Assembly: GCA_016712345.1 (NCBI GenBank)
Contig: JADJRH010000001.1
Span: 3,596,001-3,660,000, forward strand
From: Polyangiaceae bacterium
Lineage (GTDB): Bacteria; Myxococcota_A; Polyangia; Polyangiales; Polyangiaceae
Direction of reading: 5' to 3'
DNA length: 64,000 nt
The position numbers and the translations under genes were made by a program. The notes below the pieces were generated by a model. It was not told the origin of the DNA, ran no database searches, and saw only the letters and a list, made by a program, of their open reading frames with translations. Position 1 is the stretch's first letter. Each line of letters opens with the position of its first letter. Positions 40,970 to 49,492 of the stretch are shown piece after piece.

Positions 40970-42964
40970 TCACTTAACGGTGGAGCCGGGGGGCAACTCA
41001 CCGTCGAGCGTGGCCACTTTGAGGACGTCGCCGTCACCGCCGGCGAGCAACATACCCTCACTCAGATATCCTTTTACCACTTCACGCGGGGCCAAGTTGC
41101 AAAGCACAACCACTTTTTTGCCGGTGATTTGGTCAGGCGCGTAGTTTTTGGCAATGCCCGCCACAATGCGCCTCGGCGCCGCTTCACCCACGTCAACGCG
41201 CAGGTCGAGCAACTTGTCCTTTTTCTTCACGCGTTCGGCCGACAAAACAAGGCCAACTCGCAAGTCCATTTTGGCAAAGTCGTCGTATTGAATAACGGCC
41301 TTTGCTTCGCGCGGCGCGGCGGGGGCGGCCGGGGCAACATCGGTTGTGGGGGCGTTCGCAGGAGCGGTGGAAGGGGCTTGTTCTTGACTCATGACAGGCT
41401 CTTTTGGGGGTGAAAACTTCTCAAGCAATTCAGCTTCTTTTTCTTTTTCAAAGCGCGGGAAAATGGGTGTTCCCCGCATGAGTCGCCCACCCGGTTCTCG
41501 GTTGGGCAACACATGAGGCCACTGGTCACTTCCAACAATACCCTGAAGCGGCGAAAGGCCGAGTTGCTCGCGCATGGAGGCGGCCACGTTGGGCATAACG
41601 GGCCAAATCATGACACTCACCGCTTCTAACAAAGACACGGCCGTTGCGATGATTGTGCCGAGTCGCACAGGGTCATTTTTCTTGGCTACCCACGGTGCAG
41701 CCTTGTCGATGTACTCATTGGCGAGCGCCAGAATAGACCAGATATGCCCGAGCGCCGCGGTTGGATTGACAGCGGTAAATGCGTCGGCAGCGGCTTTTGC
41801 TTTGTCGGGATAATTGGCAATCAGGTTTTCTTCAAGCGCTGTGAGCGGGCCTTTTTCAGGTACTGTTTCAGCAAAGGGCAACACGCGATTGAGCAGGTTG
41901 CCAAGCTGATTGCCAAGCTCCGACGAATAGCGCTGCATGAGATCGGCAATGGCAAAGTCTCCGTCTTGGCCAAAAGCAATGGCTCGCATTAACGTGTAGC
42001 GAACAACATCGGCCCCAATTGTGGGTGAAATGGCCTCGGCAAGCGCGGTGGGGCTGATTGTATTGCGAAGGCTCTTGGACATTTTTTCGCCGCAATACGT
42101 TAAGAAACCGTGCGCAAATTCAGCCGGGGGCGGCTCCATGCCCGCCGCCATTAAAAATGCGGGCCAATAACAAGCGTGAAAACGCAGAATGTCTTTGCCC
42201 ATAATGTGGACAACATTCGGCCAATATCGAGTGTTGTCTTCAGGCGAGGTGAGTGCAGAATAATAGTTTGAAAGCGCGTCAAACCACACGTACATCACGT
42301 GTTGTTCATCACCGGGAACGGGGATGCCCCATTGAAACGACGTGCGCGAAACACTCAAGTCTTGGAGCCCACTCTGCACGAAACTCTTGAGTTCGTTAAA
42401 ACGGCCTTCAGGGCGCACAAAGTCGGGATGAGCCTCATAAAAGGCTAAAAGTTTGTCTTGAAATTGAGAGAGCTTGAAAAAGTAACTCGGCTCTTTCATG
42501 ACCTCGACGGGTTGATTGTGAATGGGACAAATATTGCCCGGCTGTCTGAGTTCTTTTTCGGTGTAATAACCTTCACATCGCACACAATAAAGACCTTCAT
42601 AGTGGCCCAAATAAATGTGGCCATTTGAAAAGATCTTTTTCCAAAAGTCTTGAACCCAGGTTTTGTGACGAGGGTCGGTCGTGCGAATAAAGTCGTCCGG
42701 GGCACAGGCGAGTTTGGGCCACGCTTCGCTGAAACGGCGGCTCACCTGGTCTGCGTACACATTGGGAGGCAGGTTTTGCTCTTCCGCCGCTCGCTGAACC
42801 TTTTGGCCGTGTTCATCGGTGCCCGTTAGAAATCGGCTCTCGTGCCCACGCGTTCGGTGGTACCGGCACATCACGTCGGCGGCGATTGTTGTGTACGCCG
42901 TGCCGAGGTGCGGTACATCGTTGATGTAATAGATGGGCGTTGTGACGTAGAACCGAGAGGTCAT
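40970..42964 (-). CDS. metG: Methionyl-tRNA synthetase
   Basis: 664 aa from ATG 42964 (MTSRFYVTTPIYYIND), preferred over an upstream start 13 codons longer. Class I HIGH-like motif is HLGTAYTTI (His19), KMSKS loop is GEKMSKSLRNT, and the zinc knuckle region has CVRCEGYYTEKEL and CPIH. A C-terminal EMAP/Trbp111 tRNA-binding domain follows a Pro/Ala linker (DDFAKMDLRVGLVLSAERVK). It charges tRNA-Met in the cytoplasm. Genes downstream (DUF4388/J protein) are on the same strand. Confidence 0.95.
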   Translation of the reverse strand: MTSRFYVTTPIYYINDVPHLGTAYTTIAADVMCRYHRTRGHESRFLTGTDEHGQKVQRAAEEQNLPPNVYADQVSRRFSEAWPKLACAPDDFIRTTDPRHKTWVQDFWKKIFSNGHIYLGHYEGLYCVRCEGYYTEKELRQPGNICPIHNQPVEVMKEPSYFFKLSQFQDKLLAFYEAHPDFVRPEGRFNELKSFVQSGLQDLSVSRTSFQWGIPVPGDEQHVMYVWFDALSNYYSALTSPEDNTRYWPNVVHIMGKDILRFHACYWPAFLMAAGMEPPPAEFAHGFLTYCGEKMSKSLRNTISPTALAEAISPTIGADVVRYTLMRAIAFGQDGDFAIADLMQRYSSELGNQLGNLLNRVLPFAETVPEKGPLTALEENLIANYPDKAKAAADAFTAVNPTAALGHIWSILALANEYIDKAAPWVAKKNDPVRLGTIIATAVSLLEAVSVMIWPVMPNVAASMREQLGLSPLQGIVGSDQWPHVLPNREPGGRLMRGTPIFPRFEKEKEAELLEKFSPPKEPVMSQEQAPSTAPANAPTTDVAPAAPAAPREAKAVIQYDDFAKMDLRVGLVLSAERVKKKDKLLDLRVDVGEAAPRRIVAGIAKNYAPDQITGKKVVVLCNLAPREVVKGYLSEGMLLAGGDGDVLKVATLDGELPPGSTVK

Positions 42965-43119
42965 GGCGAACGCCTCATACCACGGTTCGTCACAGCGCGT
43001 CATCGCGGGTGCCTACCCATCGCGATGAAAGAGTGATAGGTCGCGGTGCGCGAGCTATGCGCGGGCCAAAGTAGGCCCAATATCACACGGGCCGAAAGAG
43101 GCGTTGGAGGTTTACGACA

Positions 43120-43965
43120 ATGGGTTTGGTCGACCAAAAAGTGGTCATTGTCACCGGGGCAGGCGGCGGAATTGGTCGAGCGGAGGCGCTCTTATTTGCC
43201 AAAGAAGGCGCCAAAGTGGTGGTCAACGACATGGGCGGTGCGCGCGACGGCACCGGCGGAAGTGAAGCGGCCGCTGCCAAAGTGGCCCAGGAAATTAAGG
43301 CCGCGGGTGGCACGGCGGTGCCAAACTTTGACGACATCAGCACGCATGAGGGCGTTTCAAAGCTGATCTCAACGGCCGTTGAAACATTTGGTCGCGTGGA
43401 TGTGATGGTGAATAACGCCGGCATTTTGCGCGACAAGAGCCTGTTGAAAATGGATCTTGTGATGTGGGACGCGGTGATCAATGTCCACTTAAAAGGTACA
43501 TTTTTGTGTACACAAGCTGCCGCCAAACAAATGGTGAGTCAGGGCGGCGGCGGTCGAATTGTGAATACGACCAGTGTTTCAGGGATGATGGGAAACTTTG
43601 GCCAAGCCAACTACGCTGCTGCCAAGGCCGGCATTTACGGGCTCACGCGCACGGCTGCCATTGAACTTCAAAAACACCGCATCACCGTCAACGCGATTGC
43701 CCCAATTGCAAAAACACGAATGACCGAAGATCTACCCATGTTTCAAAGTGGGATGGATTCGCTCACTCCAGATCATATTGCGCCTGCCGCGCTGTTTTTG
43801 GGGTCGGAACTTTGCGCGGATCGAACAGGGCATGTGCTGGCGGTGGCTGGACAACAAATGTACGCGTTCAAAGTTGTTCAAACACCGGGCAAATTCAAAG
43901 ATGGAACAGCCCCGTGGACAGCCCAAGAAATAGGCGATCATTGGGAGTCGATCATTAAAGTCTGA
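43120..43965 (+). CDS. Short-chain dehydrogenase/reductase
   Basis: 281 aa; ATG 43120 preceded by GGAGG. Rossmann motif TGAGGGIGR (12-20), NNAG (98-101), active-site Ser152/154, Tyr165 and Lys169 (NYAAAKAG). The longer loop after strand 2 (NDMGGARDGTGGSE) is typical of MFE-2-like (3R)-hydroxyacyl-CoA dehydrogenases, so lipid beta-oxidation or a related pathway is likely. NAD(P) preference is not evident. Twelve bases upstream of an unknown partner gene in a probable two-gene operon. Confidence 0.86.
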   Translation: MGLVDQKVVIVTGAGGGIGRAEALLFAKEGAKVVVNDMGGARDGTGGSEAAAAKVAQEIKAAGGTAVPNFDDISTHEGVSKLISTAVETFGRVDVMVNNAGILRDKSLLKMDLVMWDAVINVHLKGTFLCTQAAAKQMVSQGGGGRIVNTTSVSGMMGNFGQANYAAAKAGIYGLTRTAAIELQKHRITVNAIAPIAKTRMTEDLPMFQSGMDSLTPDHIAPAALFLGSELCADRTGHVLAVAGQQMYAFKVVQTPGKFKDGTAPWTAQEIGDHWESIIKV

Positions 43966-43977
43966 GAGGCTTTTACA

Positions 43978-45102
43978 ATGAATATCACTGCGCGCCTGTC
44001 GGAGATTGAGCGCCTTTCAACCGCGGGTAAGGTGGGCGCCGCAGAAAAAAAGCTCGCCGAGTTCATGGGCGAAGTGATGCGAAAGCCAAAGGCGCAGCGT
44101 GAAGCGGCGTTTCAAGCGATTCTGGCGCGCATACCTGCGGTTGATTCACGCTCCGGCGGCTATTTCGCGCTTGCGTGCGGGTCGCTTATTGAGTCGGGGT
44201 TGTCAGCGGAGCCCCTCGCCGCCGCGGTGGCAGCGCCTCTTTTGAATGTGATGCGTCACGCCCTTCGATTTGCGGAGGGGCTCCGTGATGTTGAACAGGC
44301 TGAAGGCCAAGACATGATCGAAATAGGCGCTCTGGAGTTGCCCCGTTTGTTCGTGGACAACTTTGCCAAAAGGGACGCCGCGGCGGTGATATCGTTTGAA
44401 GCTCTCGATACCTGGTATTTGCCTGCGGTTGCGTCTTTGACGCGCGAAACAAGGCACCTCGCAGCGGCCCAGCAAAATGCGGACTTGATTTCTGCGGCGT
44501 CCACGCTCTCTCACCTGTGTACCGGCGGATTTTGGCTCAACACGCTGTTTTCGGTTTCACTCAATCAGCCATTTGTGGTGTTGATTCCAGAGATCTCTGA
44601 AGCGTATTCAATGACGTTAAACGGCATCTCCGACGTGGGTCAGCTCATGGTTCTTCTGGCTGAATCATTGGCCGATGCGCTGGCGAAAATAGGGGCTTCG
44701 GGGGTTTTGCCCAAGTCGGTATTACAAGTGATGTCCGGGGTTGGACCGCAGCGAGTTGAAAACGTTGCGTACACAGCTTCGTTTCATCTCTACCCATGGA
44801 GAGCCGTGGATCCCTCCGACATGATGCCCAAAGACGGCCGATTCATGTGGACAGCTCCGGGTGGAACAGGAAATCACAGTTTGCCGCCCGACTTCGCCCC
44901 TTCTTCAATTGAGCGTTTGGAGGGTACACATGTGCTGTCTCTCGTTGGGCCAAATGCTCCCAACGGAGTGCGATTTAGTCGTGAAATTGGGGCATCGCGC
45001 GCGTTTGAGGCGCTGACAGCGGAGGTCAAAAACGTTTCAAAGCTGACTGCGGCGGAGACTCAACATTGGAATGAGATTCTCCGCCGCAAGCTTTCATCGT
45101 GA
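43978..45102 (+). CDS. Conserved hypothetical protein downstream of SDR
   Basis: 374 aa, ATG 43978. Mostly helical with Ala/Leu-rich segments (SGLSAEPLAAAVAAPLLNVM, DVGQLMVLLAESLADALAKI) and no signal peptide or membrane anchor that I can identify. A C-terminal segment (FHLYPWRAVDPSDMMPKDG) is distinctive but not known to me. Probably cotranscribed with the dehydrogenase, so a role in the same metabolic step is a reasonable guess. Followed by a cluster of palindromes. Confidence 0.6.
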   Translation: MNITARLSEIERLSTAGKVGAAEKKLAEFMGEVMRKPKAQREAAFQAILARIPAVDSRSGGYFALACGSLIESGLSAEPLAAAVAAPLLNVMRHALRFAEGLRDVEQAEGQDMIEIGALELPRLFVDNFAKRDAAAVISFEALDTWYLPAVASLTRETRHLAAAQQNADLISAASTLSHLCTGGFWLNTLFSVSLNQPFVVLIPEISEAYSMTLNGISDVGQLMVLLAESLADALAKIGASGVLPKSVLQVMSGVGPQRVENVAYTASFHLYPWRAVDPSDMMPKDGRFMWTAPGGTGNHSLPPDFAPSSIERLEGTHVLSLVGPNAPNGVRFSREIGASRAFEALTAEVKNVSKLTAAETQHWNEILRRKLSS

Positions 45103-45105
45103 CTG

Positions 45106-45171
45106 GTACCGCGATTCAATCAACCCGATGGGTTGATTGCCGCTGCTTCGCAGCGCTCGAAATCGCGGTAC
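45106..45171. repeat. 66-bp cloverleaf-like palindrome
   Basis: Outer repeats GTACCGCGATT (45106-45116) and AATCGCGGTAC (45161-45171) enclose two inner hairpins: CAATCAACCC/GGGTTGATTG (45117-45139) and CGCTG/CAGCG (45141-45155). The RNA or single strand would form a three-way junction. Begins four bases after the stop of the plus-strand gene; may terminate both convergent transcripts. Confidence 0.7.
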
Positions 45172-45184
45172 TAGTTTTGTTTCC

Positions 45185-45225
45185 GTGGGGCATTCGCCCC
45201 ACACCCCGGCCGCGCAGGCGCGGCC
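45185..45225. terminator. Two adjacent GC-rich hairpins
   Basis: GTGGGGC/GCCCCAC (45185-45202) and GGCCGCG/CGCGGCC (45208-45225), each a perfect 7-bp stem with a four-base loop. They lie between convergent genes and could form a bidirectional terminator, though there is no U tract. Confidence 0.5.
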
Positions 45226-45306
45226 CTAGTGCACCGAGTTGATAGAGCAACGAACCCTTGCTGCAATTCATCTGAACCCATCAGTTCTACGGAATCGGTG
45301 CACTAG
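45226..45306. mobile_element. Short IS630/Tc1-type MITE candidate, copy B
   Basis: Ends CTAGTGCACCGA (45226-45237) and TCGGTGCACTAG (45295-45306). With CTAG targets and TA duplication the element is 45229-45303 (75 bp). As in copy A the right end provides a TAG stop, here for the 1,071-aa lipoprotein. Internal ACGGAATC is shared with copy A. Confidence 0.65.
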
Positions 45307-48300
45307 TTAATTTGGCCACATTCAATTTTGTTGTCGGCCGAGTCTTTGTTGTTGCCGTCGTTGCATTCTGGGATGGCGTCGTCGGGGTCGACAATGCCGT
45401 AGATGAGAATGGACAGGTTATTGGGGAACGCCGCAATGGTGGCCGTGAAAGCGACCATGCCGCCGTTCGGGGCAATGGGGCCCGGAACAACTTGTTCGTG
45501 CAAGAATGAGCCGCCCGCGTTGGGATCGCCCGCGTAATAACGGACAAGCACGTTGGATGCTTCCGCGGCGCCGTCGTTGATAAGGGTTGTTTGAACTTCA
45601 GGCATTGGACATGCAATGTCGTTTGCGAGTCCGAGTTGAATGCGAAGGTCTGCGAGTGGCATGCTCGGTTCGACCTTTTGAGTGAGCGAGTTGTTGTCCT
45701 CTTTGCATTCGCTCTCAATGTCGGCTTCGTCGACAACAACCTTGATTTCGTCGGGCAAAACACCTGCGGTGTTGAACATGGCATTGTAGTCGACGCTGAT
45801 CAGGATGGAGTCTCCCGGTTCGAGACTTGACTGAATGGTTGCCTGAATGGGAGTCATCATGCCGTCGGCATACAATGGCTCGGTGGTCATGCCCCAAATG
45901 CCATAGAATGTGACAACCACGCCGGGGCCAACGCGCAGGTCACCGGCGTTGTCGATCTTGGTGGTAATTGTCAGGAGATTGGAAAGCTCACCACATGCGA
46001 CGCCCGGTGACGAAACTTGTACTCCGGTAACGGTTAGATCGGGCGCGACGTTGTAGTTGCGAGGATTGGAACGATACGTATTGTATACGCGCCCGTTGTA
46101 TACCTTCCAACTTTCGGGCTCTTCTTTGGGAATTTGGCCACCTTCGGTAACGTTGGTGACGTGATAGGCATGCTGGTTGTAAATGCGGCGTGCGCTCACC
46201 CAACTGTCACTCGAATCGCCCCACACGGCAATGCCATTGGGGAAGTTGATGCCGCTTGAACAGGCCGCCGCTTCATTGTTGGAGGGGAATACAATCTCAG
46301 CGTTTCCATCGTTGTCGACGTCGGCAACAATGGGGTTTTCAATGCGAGTGCGGCTGGGAGATGGATGTTTAAACAACACGTCTGCGCTGAGGCCGTCGTA
46401 GACGCGGAAGAAACACTCGTCGTTATAAATCACTTCTGCCGCGCCGTCGCCGTTGAAGTCGAAAACGCTCGAAGAAGTGACTTGTGAAGAGTCGTCTTCA
46501 GTGACGCGCTGCCACGCGTTGTAGAGACATGTACACTTGCCAAGGATCTTGTTGCAAACGGCGCCTGCCGCACACTCATTATCCATGGTGCATGTGCCGC
46601 CCGGATTGCGGGCCGGATTGCCCTGAAGGCCCATTTGAGCGTCGTTGTACGCGTTGGGCCATGCGGGGCACGCGGCCGAGGGGTCTTGAAGGTCAATGAG
46701 AACATATCGAGTGCCAAATGCGGTGCCAACTTCAGGGAAGCCGTCGCCGTCAAAGTCGTCGATATTGGGGGCGCCGCCGTTGTTGCCAACTCCCAAGGCG
46801 GTAAAACGTCGCACCACTCCTGTTTCACCATTGAGTACAAGCAGGTGTCCTTCATTGATGAGCACCACCTCAGCCTTTCCGTCGAGCGGATTGGCCGGGC
46901 TTGGAGCAATGGTTTCATCCATACCCAACACATCGGCAATGGCGCAAAATCCGTCGCGCTGCGCATTGGGAATGGGCGTTGCGGTGCCGGCATTTACCGT
47001 TTGACCGTCCCACACAACATCGAGTTTGGCGGTGCAGAAGTTGTCTGTGGCCCCCATGGGACATTCTGCAATTTTGGTAACTCCGGCGGGGGGCACAGGC
47101 AGTCGATACACCGTTGTTCCGCCGATGATTTCAGGCCTCACATCACCGGTGATATTGGCAATACAAGGCACCGGGCCTTGACCCTGATTGCCTGCCATGA
47201 GCGCTCCGCTGAACTTGTCAACGAAGGTAAGTTTGCCATTGGCGTCGTGTTCGAGGGTAAATGCGTATCGACCGACAACGATCTCGGCAAATCCGGCGTT
47301 GTCGAGATTGGCAATTGCCGGGGCCGGATTGACATATCCCGTCCACTGGGCAGTTGCGCTCTTTGTAATGACAGTGCCTTTATTGTCGAGAATGATCAGG
47401 CCCGCCTGCTCACTCGGCACCACAATTTCAGGAACACCGTCGTTGTCGAGATCACCCACGGCAATGGCAGCAGTGGAGTTGCCCTCAGCATTGGCGCAGG
47501 CGCAGGCCATATTGATGTCGTCGCCTTCGTGCCAAGTGGTGGCGCCGCACGAAGCAAAAAAGTCTTTGCCTTTGTTGGGGCCGCCGCCGTGAATGGCTCG
47601 AACAATGCCGTTTGTCGCCACATCCGACGCGCAATACGACATAAAGATGATTTCGGGGAAGTCGCGTTCGTTGATCAGGCCGTCGCCGTTGTCGTCGTCG
47701 AGATTGGCCACAACCGGAGTGCCACACGCCTGTGAGGACGAGGGGAACGGTGAGCCCACAGCGTTTTTTTGAGCTGTTCCGGTGCCACCCCACTGAATTT
47801 CGTTTACAGGGAGTGCGTTTTTAAAATCAACAGGAGGCAGCGAGCATGTGGGGGCTTTTCCGGTGCCTGAGCAATTGACAACATCGCATGTTGTATACGA
47901 CGGACAATCCCAATCGTCGGCGCATGTGCAGGTGGCTGAACCCATGCCGTCCCCTGCGCAAATGCTTGTGAAGTAGGCGTCACTTCCGCAGGTGAACTTT
48001 ACCTCGGTGCCGGAGCCGTTGGGCAAACACACGAGAACGTCGTCACCCAAACACTCGGCCAGTCCTGGATTGCAAACGTCATCAACACAGATTGTGCCAT
48101 TGCAAAATTGCGAAGGTACACATTCTAAATCGTTGGCGCAGGAGATGTCTTTGCAATAACTGCCACCGTTCGGCCCAACATCACAGGCTTCGGTTGCCGA
48201 ACACATCAGCATATCGCAGGTGTTGTTTACACATGTCCCCACGCCCCCAACATCTTCGCAATGTTGGTCTACGGCGCAGTCAACACCATCGCACGGATCG

Positions 48301-48518
48301 GGCTTGGCGGTGCTTGTTGTGGACCCTCCGCCTGAGCCTCCAATGATCACCCCACCGTCGCCGGTGGAGCTGGAAGTGGTTCCACCCGATCCGCCTGTTG
48401 TACTTGATCCGGCCGATCCGCCTTGGGGATCGACCGTTTCACCTCCGTCACATGCGGCGGCGGCAAGTGGCAGTAGGGATACCAAAACTCGAAGAATGAT
48501 TGAGGGGCCGTAGCGCAA
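45303..48518 (-). CDS. Large surface lipoprotein with FG-GAP repeats and CARDB domains
   Basis: 1,071 aa from a TTG at 48518 with GGAGG seven bases upstream; longer frames lack a signal. Lipobox LPLAAAAC, then a Gly/Ser/Thr linker, a Cys-rich EGF-like region (CDGVDCAVDQHCED, CVNNTCDML), and a long beta-propeller of FG-GAP/VCBS units (VANLDDDNGDGLINERDFPE, DLDNDGVPEIVVPS). The C-terminus carries two CARDB adhesion-like domains (APDLTVTGVQVSSPG, LADLRIQLGLAND). Probably exposed on the outer membrane in adhesion or matrix binding. Its stop codon lies in MITE copy B. Confidence 0.85.
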   Translation of the reverse strand: MRYGPSIILRVLVSLLPLAAAACDGGETVDPQGGSAGSSTTGGSGGTTSSSTGDGGVIIGGSGGGSTTSTAKPDPCDGVDCAVDQHCEDVGGVGTCVNNTCDMLMCSATEACDVGPNGGSYCKDISCANDLECVPSQFCNGTICVDDVCNPGLAECLGDDVLVCLPNGSGTEVKFTCGSDAYFTSICAGDGMGSATCTCADDWDCPSYTTCDVVNCSGTGKAPTCSLPPVDFKNALPVNEIQWGGTGTAQKNAVGSPFPSSSQACGTPVVANLDDDNGDGLINERDFPEIIFMSYCASDVATNGIVRAIHGGGPNKGKDFFASCGATTWHEGDDINMACACANAEGNSTAAIAVGDLDNDGVPEIVVPSEQAGLIILDNKGTVITKSATAQWTGYVNPAPAIANLDNAGFAEIVVGRYAFTLEHDANGKLTFVDKFSGALMAGNQGQGPVPCIANITGDVRPEIIGGTTVYRLPVPPAGVTKIAECPMGATDNFCTAKLDVVWDGQTVNAGTATPIPNAQRDGFCAIADVLGMDETIAPSPANPLDGKAEVVLINEGHLLVLNGETGVVRRFTALGVGNNGGAPNIDDFDGDGFPEVGTAFGTRYVLIDLQDPSAACPAWPNAYNDAQMGLQGNPARNPGGTCTMDNECAAGAVCNKILGKCTCLYNAWQRVTEDDSSQVTSSSVFDFNGDGAAEVIYNDECFFRVYDGLSADVLFKHPSPSRTRIENPIVADVDNDGNAEIVFPSNNEAAACSSGINFPNGIAVWGDSSDSWVSARRIYNQHAYHVTNVTEGGQIPKEEPESWKVYNGRVYNTYRSNPRNYNVAPDLTVTGVQVSSPGVACGELSNLLTITTKIDNAGDLRVGPGVVVTFYGIWGMTTEPLYADGMMTPIQATIQSSLEPGDSILISVDYNAMFNTAGVLPDEIKVVVDEADIESECKEDNNSLTQKVEPSMPLADLRIQLGLANDIACPMPEVQTTLINDGAAEASNVLVRYYAGDPNAGGSFLHEQVVPGPIAPNGGMVAFTATIAAFPNNLSILIYGIVDPDDAIPECNDGNNKDSADNKIECGQIN

Positions 48519-48595
48519 GGAGCACCTCCGAGGGCGACAAGAAAACTTGATCTTACACGAGGGAACAATCACGCCGTCATGGTAAGTTTTGGACG

Positions 48596-49300
48596 GTGAA
48601 ACATTGTTGCAAAGCGGGGAGAGACGACGGCCTCGGCAATTGCGCGGGTGGGTTTTGCGCGGGCGCGACCGGTGATCCAAATCGGACAAAGCGCCGTTGT
48701 CGATCGAGAGCTGCGGCGGTTATCGCAGGTGTTTTTGCGATGTGTACCTTTTGGTCGTCGTCGGCGAATGCGGGCGACTTTGAGATCGGACCTTGGCTCG
48801 GTTGGGCGGCTGGGCCGAACTTGGGAAAAGGTGGTCCTTCAGAAGTGACGTTTGTGAATGCCGGGTTTGATGTCACAACGCCCGTTTGGATCTTCGGCGG
48901 CGGATATGGCGGTTCGTCTGAACTTCGTTTTGGCCCTTGGATCGCCTATCAAAGTTTGTTGGGAGTGGGTTCAATGGGGGAGGGGGGGTTAACACTTGTG
49001 TTAACCAAAACAGAACATGCCCAATGGGGAACTTTCGGCGTGCGCATGGGCGGCGGTTATGGCCTGGATAACCAGGCTCATTTCGTAGCGACGTTCTGGG
49101 GCGGTGTTCGATATGTGCCTGTTCGAGCAGGGGAGTCTCCCGACGGCATCGCAAACAAGGTCACAGGAATACGAATTGTGGCGTCTGTTCATCACCAGCT
49201 TGATCCCGAAAACATCTCGGCGCTCGTTTTTGGCGTTGAGTTTGAGCCTGAATATCTGCTGCCCCCTTATTCACCGTATAAGTGGGCTGGCAAACACTGA
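48596..49300 (+). CDS. Probable outer-membrane beta-barrel protein
   Basis: 234 aa if the GTG at 48596 is used; the true start is uncertain, with a signal-like core (RAAAVIAGVFAMCTFWSSSA) ending near residue 58 before NAGDFEIGPW. The mature part alternates hydrophobic residues and glycines (WIFGGGYGGSSELRFGPW, WGTFGVRMGGGYGLD) as in outer-membrane beta-barrels. Function unknown. It is divergent from the large lipoprotein gene. Confidence 0.6.
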   Translation: MKHCCKAGRDDGLGNCAGGFCAGATGDPNRTKRRCRSRAAAVIAGVFAMCTFWSSSANAGDFEIGPWLGWAAGPNLGKGGPSEVTFVNAGFDVTTPVWIFGGGYGGSSELRFGPWIAYQSLLGVGSMGEGGLTLVLTKTEHAQWGTFGVRMGGGYGLDNQAHFVATFWGGVRYVPVRAGESPDGIANKVTGIRIVASVHHQLDPENISALVFGVEFEPEYLLPPYSPYKWAGKH

Positions 49301-49492
49301 GTCTGACTCGCGTTGAGTACACAATGAGAGCCTTCGATCGGGCCCTCGCGCTCGTTTCCTGCGTTCTCGCCGCGCGGTGAAAATGCGCTGAGAGCGCCAT
49401 CCTTGTCGCTGAACGGGCCTTTGCCGGTATTCCGAGCCGGTGCTAGCCTCGCCAGACGACCGGCGCGATCGCGCGTCGCCGTACTTACGACC

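Noticed and set aside
46635..47735. 366-codon plus-strand ORF
   Set aside because: It lies fully antisense to the FG-GAP lipoprotein, has no signal or domain and mirrors the GC pattern of the real gene.
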